Shown here piece by piece: positions 57,326 through 64,000 of a DNA stretch of 64,000 bases (the stretch's first letter is position 1; each line of letters opens with the position of its first letter). The notes beneath the pieces are model-generated. The model saw only the letters and a list, made by a program, of their open reading frames with translations. It was not told the DNA's origin and searched no databases. Origin of the DNA: Hyaloperonospora brassicae (lineage: Eukaryota > Oomycota > Peronosporomycetes > Peronosporales > Peronosporaceae); NCBI GenBank assembly GCA_947650285.1, contig CANTFL010001490.1, positions 1 through 64,000 on the forward strand, in the 5' to 3' direction. The position numbers were made by a program, and so were the translations under genes.

Positions 57326-58480
57326 ATGAACATGTTGGATGATGAAGAGACCTTTCACGACACGCGTGAAGGGTTTACCCATTTGAGTGACATCGAATGG
57401 GGTGCGGTAGAACGAATGAGTTTTACCGTAGGCGAGTTCGCCATTAGCGCCATATTGGAGTCTCTAGACAGAGACCAACAACATGCCGCTATAGCCAAGT
57501 TCATCCAAAATGAACTTGTCGCCGAAAGGGAGAAAGTAGCCTTGCTTCACCAGCAAGGCTCTCAACAGGCCGAGAAGTTGAGAGAACTCGGTGATCAACA
57601 GACAGAGCTGTTGAGACAGCAGCAATTACATGCTGCTGTGAGCGGGACGGCACATGCGCGTCGTCCCGAGGTCATGAAGGTTGACATCTCCAAGTACAGT
57701 GGAGTCCAGGAGGACTCCCTGTTACTATGGTTTGTCGAACTCGACATAGCCTTAAGGGCTCGTCGCGTCGAAGATGAGCAAATGAAACTCACATTTGCTC
57801 AGACCCACTTGGCAGGGCGTGCCAAAACTTGGTCCCTGGGACTCGAGAGTAGCGACCCACATGTGTTTACGTTGCTAGATGACTTCAAGTCCCGGCTCAG
57901 ACAAACGTTTGAGCCGCCACGAGCTGAGTTCAGGGCTCGTTCTGAGCTCCTGCAACTCAAGCAGGGTAAGCGTGATGTGCACGCTTACGCACAACATATA
58001 CGACTTCTCGCGAGTAGTATAACTGCCAACCCAGTTCATGAACACACGTTGATTACGGTGTTCATGCAAGGGCTCGCAGAATGGCCCGTCAGGAGCCACC
58101 TGTTCCACCTTGAGCTGAATACGCTGGAAGATGCGATATCAGCCGCGGAACAGGAAGACTTCAGCATGAGACAGGCTCATGTTAGCTCAAACTCTTATCT
58201 TCCACCAAGACGACAAGAGATCGGAGGTCTATCATTAATGGACCTCTGCTATGTTGAGAGCGAGAGACCTCGCTCTTCAAACAACAAGCGATTGCAGAGG
58301 TGCAATCGCTGTCAGAATTTAGGACACTACGCATACGAGTGTAGTGCTCCACGCCCAGTTCCAAGCAGTACTAAGCGAAATGGACGACCATTCGCCAAGA
58401 AGGGCAACGGGCGTGGGTCCAGCGCTGTTGCGAAGCCGCAACAGCGAGACGGACCATCAAAAAATGGACGGAATCAGTAG
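57326..58480 (+). CDS. Gag of element C
   Basis: 384 aa from the first ATG after the primer-binding site (MNMLDDEETFHDTREGF). Residues about 70-110 form a Gln/Glu-rich coiled coil (VAEREKVALLHQQGSQQAEK). A capsid-like retrotransposon Gag domain follows (LWFVELDIALRARRVEDEQM, AHLAGRAKTW-like, YAQHIRLLASSIT). The CCHC zinc knuckle CNRCQNLGHYAYEC is at 326-339. Gag forms the particle and packages RNA. The frame ends at TAG 58478-58480, inside the arm of a stem-loop, and the protease frame lies at -1. No stop interrupts it, in contrast to copy B. Confidence 0.92.
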   Translation: MNMLDDEETFHDTREGFTHLSDIEWGAVERMSFTVGEFAISAILESLDRDQQHAAIAKFIQNELVAEREKVALLHQQGSQQAEKLRELGDQQTELLRQQQLHAAVSGTAHARRPEVMKVDISKYSGVQEDSLLLWFVELDIALRARRVEDEQMKLTFAQTHLAGRAKTWSLGLESSDPHVFTLLDDFKSRLRQTFEPPRAEFRARSELLQLKQGKRDVHAYAQHIRLLASSITANPVHEHTLITVFMQGLAEWPVRSHLFHLELNTLEDAISAAEQEDFSMRQAHVSSNSYLPPRRQEIGGLSLMDLCYVESERPRSSNNKRLQRCNRCQNLGHYAYECSAPRPVPSSTKRNGRPFAKKGNGRGSSAVAKPQQRDGPSKNGRNQ

Positions 58481-58498
58481 GGGCGGAGCGCCCTACTG
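58459..58498 (+). promoter_or_regulatory. -1 ribosomal frameshift signal of element C
   Basis: Heptamer AAAAAAT (58459-58465) read as A AAA AAT in the gag frame, a 9-nt spacer, then stem CAGTAGGG (58475-58482), loop of 8, and CCCTACTG (58491-58498). The -1 frame is open from the heptamer through the protease motif LVDCGAS. The gag stop lies in the stem. Confidence 0.75.
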
Positions 58499-61400
58499 AT
58501 CCTGCATCCTCAAGAGAGATTGCAAATCTCTTGACGAAAGTTGCTCCAGATACACAATCATTGTGTGTCTCTGCACCTGGTGATGACGTTTCGCTCATCA
58601 CCTTGAAGTTGGAAGCGACAAATGATTTGTCGCTTCGTGCCCTAGTAGACTGTGGGGCGTCGAACAACTTTGTTAGTCGCCAGTCACTAGAGGGTCGTAG
58701 GCTCAAGTTCGTTGAGCGCGACAATCCCCTCACGAGGATGACGGTGCGCCTTGCAACAGGCGCATCGATAACCCTTGAGAAACGTGTAGTGGGAATTAAC
58801 TAAACGTTAGAGGGCGAGCAGTACGATAATGACTTCATGGTACTAGATCTGGATGACAAATTTGATGTCATCCTGGGATTACCTTGGCTCAGAAAGTACG
58901 AGCCAAGAGTGAGCTGGCAGCATCGATCCGTGAAGATGCCTGCTGCTTGTTCATCAGATGACCATCTGATAAACATCTTGGAGCGTCCACAAGCGTGTGG
59001 ATGTTCTGCGAGTGAGTGCGATGGCCTCACTTGCGGTACGGTCGTTAGCACGACTGCACAAGATAACAGTGTAGTTGATCAGTACACTGTGGAGCAAGCT
59101 CCCGGCGGCTGTACAGAAGCACATGCTTCGCCGAAGGTCCACCACTCGAATAAGTCGAGTGGACCGGGACATGAATGCATGCCTAGCGGGCAGCATCTTA
59201 GACAGAAGAAACCTGTTGCCTCCAAAGGGCAACATGGAAATCCTAGGTCGAATGGAGAGTCGACCGTAGAGGATCGGTCCCTGACTGTGGTTGCACAGCC
59301 ACAGTCAGAAGACGTCGAGGGAATAAGTCCCCACGTACTTGAGGAAGTAATTCCTCAAGAGTCGCTTGCTGAGGGATTAGGCGCCCAGCAACCTGTAGAA
59401 GCAAGTTCCCACGAAGAAAACGAGACGTTGAACGTCTTGGTTAATGACGGATCAAGCGTAGGCGCTTATACGCTTGATCTGATTGTGCCTCCGAAGTTAA
59501 CTTCGGAGATAACTCAGTTGCCAACGCTAGAACCGAAACGGTTCTTGCGTGATCTGCGTAGTGGCAAAGTCAAGCAGATCTGCATACTCTTCACAGAGGA
59601 TGAGTATGTGGCCGATATTCGGTCGGCAACAGTATTTACTGAGAACGAACGGGTTCTCAGCAGCTCATCGATGGACGAACGTGTCCTCGATGAGAAGAAT
59701 CGGATTGAGCGATACACGTCTTAATCCTGGGAGTCACTGCAGGCAAATTCTTTGTATAAGGATTTGATTAAATTCAAGGACGTGTTCCCTGAATCCGTGA
59801 CATGCGAATTGCATAAGGACAAAAGCACTCGACACGAGATCAAGCTCAAACCAGGCTGGAAGTACTGTGTCATGAAGCAGTGGCCACTGGCTCGTGAACA
59901 AGTACTAGCGATCGACAAGTTCTTTGCCGATCGCTTAGCAGCGGGCCATGTGAGGGAATCAACATCCCCTCACAGCTCTCTGACCTTCTGTGTGCGAAAG
60001 GCCACAGGAGAATGGCGGATAGTGCACGCGTTCAACAAATTAAATGCTGCAACGGTACCGGATCAGACGCCGAAACCTAGGAAGAAAGTAATCATAGATG
60101 GTATGTCAAAGAGTACCATCTTTTCGTCCATGGATCTGATGGATGGGTTCTATCAGATCCTCATGCGTGAACGGGACATTCCGTTCACGGTAGTGAGCAC
60201 CCCCGGCGGTATGCTGTGGGAGTGGCTAGTGATGCCACAGAAGCTGAGCAATGCCCCTGCAACGTTCAACCGATGTGTTAAAAATCTGTTGACTCCGGTG
60301 CGTGATTTTGCACCGAGTTACTTCGACGATGTGTTCGTCCATAGTCGGGCTATGGACGGAAAGACTGACGTTGAAGTTTACAGAACTCACGTTCGTCAGG
60401 TTCTTCAACTTATGCGCAAGCATAAGTTGTACGCCAACCTCAAGAAGTGCATATTCGCGGCTAGCGAAATACCACTTCTTGGGTGCATCGTGGGTAAACA
60501 CGGCGTACGCCCCGATCCCGAGAAGTTCAAGGCGATCACCGACTGGCCAGTGCCAGTCGATGTCAAGGGACTTCGGAAGTTCCTTGGTTTAGCGGCATAC
60601 TTACACAAGTACTCGCGCAATTACGCCGAGATGACTGTTCATCTTTCTTGCTTGCTCAAAAAAAATGTCAAGTGGTCATGGAACGCTGAGTGCCAGCGTT
60701 CCCTTGAGGGTATCAATCAAAGCTTGATGCAGTCGCCGATATTGGCGATTGCAGATCAGGACAGACCATTTCATGTGGTCTGTGACGCCAGCGATTTTGC
60801 AATCGGCTGTACGTTAATGCAGTTCGACGCAGATGGCGTGGAGCGCGTCATCTGTTATCAGTCGCGTCAGCTGCAAGCAGCTGAGCGCAATTACCCAGTG
60901 CATGACAAGGAACTCCTTGCCATGAAGTATGCACTGGCTAAGTTCCGGGTCTATCTATTGGGACATAGACCGTTCATCGTATATACGGACCATGCGTCAT
61001 TACGCACGGCCGTAAACAGCCCACACCTCTCGCAGAGAATGGCGAGGTGGCTGTCTTTATTCGCGGAGTATAACTTCTCCGTGGAGTATAAACCAGGACG
61101 ACTAAACGTCGTCGTTGATGCGCTCTCACGCCGGCCCGATTTCGAGCCGGACGCACAATCCGACAGTGAGGATAAGCCCACTGTTGCGACACTGTCAGTC
61201 AGTGTCCCGTCGTCAAGTTTACTTGACGACGTACGAAAAGCATACGCGGAAGATAAGAATCTTCTGCGATTGATGGATCATCTGGTGGATCCATCCAGTA
61301 AATCCATGAGGAATTTACCAGCTTTGTTCCGATCTTCGTCGGATCGGCACACAACGCGTAACGGACTGTTATATTATACAGCCGTTGACGGCGACACGCC

Positions 61401-63293
61401 TCGTGTCGTCGTACCCGCTCATCATGATTTGCGATTTCGCATCATGTATGAGTGTCACGATGCCCCAACAGGCGGCCATCGTGGTAGAGAAAAGACTTAC
61501 CTTACAGTAAGTCGTGACTTTTACTGGACCCGCCAGTATCAGTTTGTCCGCAAGTACATTCGTCCTTGCGAGGTTTGTCAACGGGTGAAGCCTATTCCTT
61601 CATCCCGAGCACCATTACAGCCTCTACCGGTACCGACAGAGCGCTGTCCGTCCGTTTCAATGGACTTCGTCTTCGGGAAACCCGAAGACGACCAAAAGAA
61701 TAATGGTATTCTTGTGTTCGTTGATCGGTTCAGCAAGATGGCGCATCTTGCTGCAGTGCCCGAGTCCATCACGGCACCCGGTTGTGCTCGTGTCTTTCTT
61801 GACACGATCTTCCGACTCCACGGGTTGCCCCGTGAACTCGTATCCGATCGTGACCCTCTTTCCACGGCGTAATTTTGGCAAACCGTGTTCCGTTCTCTCG
61901 GAACACGATTGAAATGTCAACTTCTGACCATCCTGAAACAGATGGTCAGACGGAACGTGTGAACCGTGTCCTTGAAGAGATCCTTCGAGAATATGTCCAC
62001 TCTTTTTCGCGTTGGAGCTAATTCCTTCCAATGGTGGAATTCGCCATCAATAATTCGGTGCATGCTTCCACACAGCACACACCGTTTTACGCGAATGGCT
62101 TACGCCATCCACGTGTTCCCGCCCTTCTAGAGTATGACTCTTGGATAAGGGGGGAGGGACTCGCTCGAGCAAAAACCGTTTTGGCTCTTGCTCATCACGT
62201 GTCGACGCTAACGTCGTCACGTATGATGCCGATGTCGATCAGGTCGACATCGATGAAGAAGATCACCTCAATAATAGCGACGACGCTATTATTGACTCGG
62301 ATGATGATGACGATGCTGGTATATTCAGCATCGTCAACGATTATTCCAGCGAGGAAGAAGACAACCTCGCTGAAGAAGAAAACAATCTCTTAGCAGTGCG
62401 CACGAAGCGCACTGAAAGACATAACAAAGAGTCAGCAGATAACTTCCTGTTGAATCGAGAGGCGGTATTCCGTTTCGTTCAGGACTCCATCGCAAATCCG
62501 GTAGACCGACAGAAACGGAACGCAGACAAGAATGGAAGAGCAAATGTTCTTTCATTTAAGGTTAGCGACCTAGTACTACTGTCTACGGTAAAATTACCTG
62601 GATATGCAGTCACTAGTGTCGGCAGTAGTAAACTACTGCCGAAGTACAGTGGGCCATTTCGAGTGTTGCATCGCAAGGGCAACGCATACACGATCGAATT
62701 GCCACGTAGGATGCGCACGCATCCTACGTTTTACGTGGGGAGGTTCAGACCGTACTGTCAGTACGAGCCTTCTTCTTCCGATGAAGATAGACCCCACGTT
62801 CACGACCATCCATCAAGTTCTTGCGTTCGCGCTCCAGACGATCCGTCTGGTCGCGCAGATATGATACCTCGGATCTCAACCGAGATATCTCCCCGCGAGC
62901 TGTCGCCAGCTCGCCGGAAAGGGAGCGGACATCCCGCTCGACCTGAAGCTGTGATGTGGCGTAATCGGTGCGGTCTCTCGCCCGATCAGCCTCGCGATCC
63001 TTGCGGTTCTTCCGCACGGTATCAGTCAAAGCGTAGCGCCGGTCGCGCTCGTGCTTCAAGTCATCGCGCAATTCATCGATTGCGCGGTCCATCTCGTAAG
63101 GGTCGATATTGTGGGCAGAATCATTTGGAGGAGGTCTTTCCTCCTCCACCACATCCTTTGGTGGATTCTCACGGTGGTTAACACTTTTGTAGTGGAGCGT
63201 ATCTTGAATCACCGTGACGAGTCAGGATCAAGGACGAGCTACCTCGTCCAGTGGCGGGGGTATCCACCTTCTTGGAACAGCTGGGAGCCTTGA
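58466..63293 (+). pseudogene. Pol of element C (protease to chromodomain), several lesions
   Basis: Protease has LVDCGASNNFVSRQSL with the catalytic Asp at 58648-58650. An in-frame TAA at 58801 follows, then a frame to a TAA at 59722. Reverse transcriptase has FSSMDLMDGFYQ near 60125 and YFDD at 60319-60330. RNase H has VVCDASDFAIGC near 60780 and YTDHASLRT near 60985. Integrase has the HHCC zinc site (about 61450-61580), DFVFG near 61665 and SDRDPLS near 61845, where a TAA at 61870 ends the frame. The rest of the core, in shifted frames, is at 61900-62140. The integrase C-terminus (KYSGPFRVLHRKGNAYTIEL) is in the frame 62141-63181, followed by a Pro/Ser/Arg-rich linker. The chromodomain ([29 protein letters not shown]) is at 63186-63293 in another frame. 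Chromodomains direct integration to particular chromatin. Confidence 0.9.
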
Positions 63294-64000
63294 TCTCAGC
63301 TGTTGATGGACGTTTAAGGTCTCGTCCGCCGGTATGACGAGACTCATCCGATTGGTCCTAGGGCCCATCGGTAAACACGCGCCCTAGGCGCTTGTAGACG
63401 GATTGCAAGTTTTGCAATCGCGTCACGCATCTCAGACGAGATGTGTGCCCTTCCCCAGGGCGAACTTAGGGAATACACGTCCCTCTGCGCACGTTGCGAG
63501 TTGTCAGCACAACTCGCACAAGGGTCTCCCCAAGTGAGGCATGGAATGCCGGCCTCACTTGATAAACAATGCAACCGGTACCTGGCACCGGTTGGCGTTC
63601 GTTTTTCGAGCCTGAGGCGTGTCGCCTCAAGTTTCTTGAGCCACCCTTCTCGTCCAAAATTATTTACGTTTTGGACGAACGCGTTCCACGCAGCCAAAAG
63701 CGAGTTTTTGTCACGCTTTTGGTTGCCGTTATGCCATCGATGTCTAAGAAAGACATCGATATAAAAATCCTCTTCAGCGCGAAAGTTGCTCGCGCTGGGA
63801 TCCAAGCCATGAAGCTCGGTCGCATCGAATAAAGGTATTCGATGGTGTTGGTTTGCCTTGTGAGACAAGCCATTGATGAGCCGTTCAGGCAAACGCCACG
63901 GCTTCAGCTCATCACGCTTCATAGTGGTACCCTTGTCGGTACCACGATTATCGGTATGACGATGGCTTGCACCATCGTCAAGTCGCTCGTGCGAAGGAGC
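62745..64000 (-). CDS. Antisense gene of element C: conserved domain plus coiled coil (partial, 5' end outside window)
   Basis: Minus strand. A frame open from the window edge to 63344 includes [26 protein letters not shown] and [20 protein letters not shown] (residues after an internal ATG at 63922). A second frame ending at 62745 (ATG of [12 protein letters not shown] near 63093) holds a long coiled coil, with segments [20 protein letters not shown] and [20 protein letters not shown]. Near 63960 another frame shows a hydrophobic [14 protein letters not shown]. The corresponding parts of copies A and B keep the same amino-acid pattern. Antisense genes downstream of pol are known in some plant gypsy elements; I do not know this family. 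The part before the coiled coil and the coiled coil itself are in different frames here, so this copy may be broken or spliced. Confidence 0.6.

Larger units (their letters stand above)
56887..64000 (+). mobile_element. Element C: chromodomain-type Ty3/gypsy retrotransposon, nearly complete, running off the window
   Basis: 5' LTR, primer-binding site, intact gag, -1 frameshift signal, pol with protease, reverse transcriptase, RNase H, integrase and chromodomain, then a region with an antisense gene. The 3' LTR is outside. Gag is whole. Pol has a few stops (58801, 59722, 61870) and frame changes after 61900, so it is a recent but inactive copy. The whole element is rich in short perfect inverted repeats. 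Confidence 0.92.

Noticed and set aside
57595..57792. Minus-strand frame inside element C gag
   Set aside because: A shadow of the intact gag frame.

Overview
The window looks like a repeat-rich stretch of an oomycete genome, most likely a Phytophthora or downy-mildew-like member of the Peronosporales. Three things point there. There is a secreted protein with an RxLR-like motif (13002-13535, minus) and a second small secreted basic protein (55705-56475, plus). Both have oomycete-type Inr/FPR core-promoter sequences just upstream. Almost everything else is Ty3/gypsy retrotransposon of the kinds that fill such genomes. No CRISPR array, rRNA or bacterial operon is present. The species cannot be named from the sequence alone.

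Layout. 1-3913: 3' half of a dead chromodomain-type gypsy element (copy A). 3975-4439: inverted solo LTR of the same family with a 5-bp target duplication. 4950-9569: complete gypsy element (called gypsy-A here) with one unbroken gag-pol frame, flanked by an unusual 291-bp direct repeat. 9861-14950: single-copy DNA with a broken CDC16/APC6 gene and the RxLR-like gene. 14951-15340: solo LTR with target duplication. 15569-31039: a dead chromodomain-type element (copy B) whose leader was hit by another gypsy element in the opposite direction (element N, 16044-23125, target duplication AGGAC). The 3' half of B is nearly identical to copy A. 31040-39446: strongly decayed gypsy-A copy, itself interrupted by about 4.5 kb of unassigned DNA. 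39447-52354: AT-rich, gene-free relic DNA containing a decayed N-type element. 52355-53764: C-terminal part of a UTP20-like ribosome-biogenesis protein, cut off abruptly on its 5' side. 55705-56475: second secreted protein. 56887-64000: the best preserved chromodomain-type element (element C), running off the right edge.

The most interesting material is in the chromodomain-type elements. (1) Element C and its relatives are studded with short perfect inverted repeats (7-12 bp arms, short loops), roughly one per 30-60 nt, through LTR, coding and 3' regions. Gypsy-A in the same window is not. (2) C and its copies carry an antisense gene between the chromodomain and the 3' LTR. It has a hydrophobic segment, a conserved domain and a coiled coil lying opposite the integrase-chromodomain linker. 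Element N has the same layout with a different sequence. (3) Both families have a well-formed -1 frameshift signal (slippery heptamer, 7-9 nt spacer, stem-loop containing the gag stop codon) at the gag-protease junction. The host gene remnants (CDC16, UTP20) and the effectors lie in the gaps between elements.
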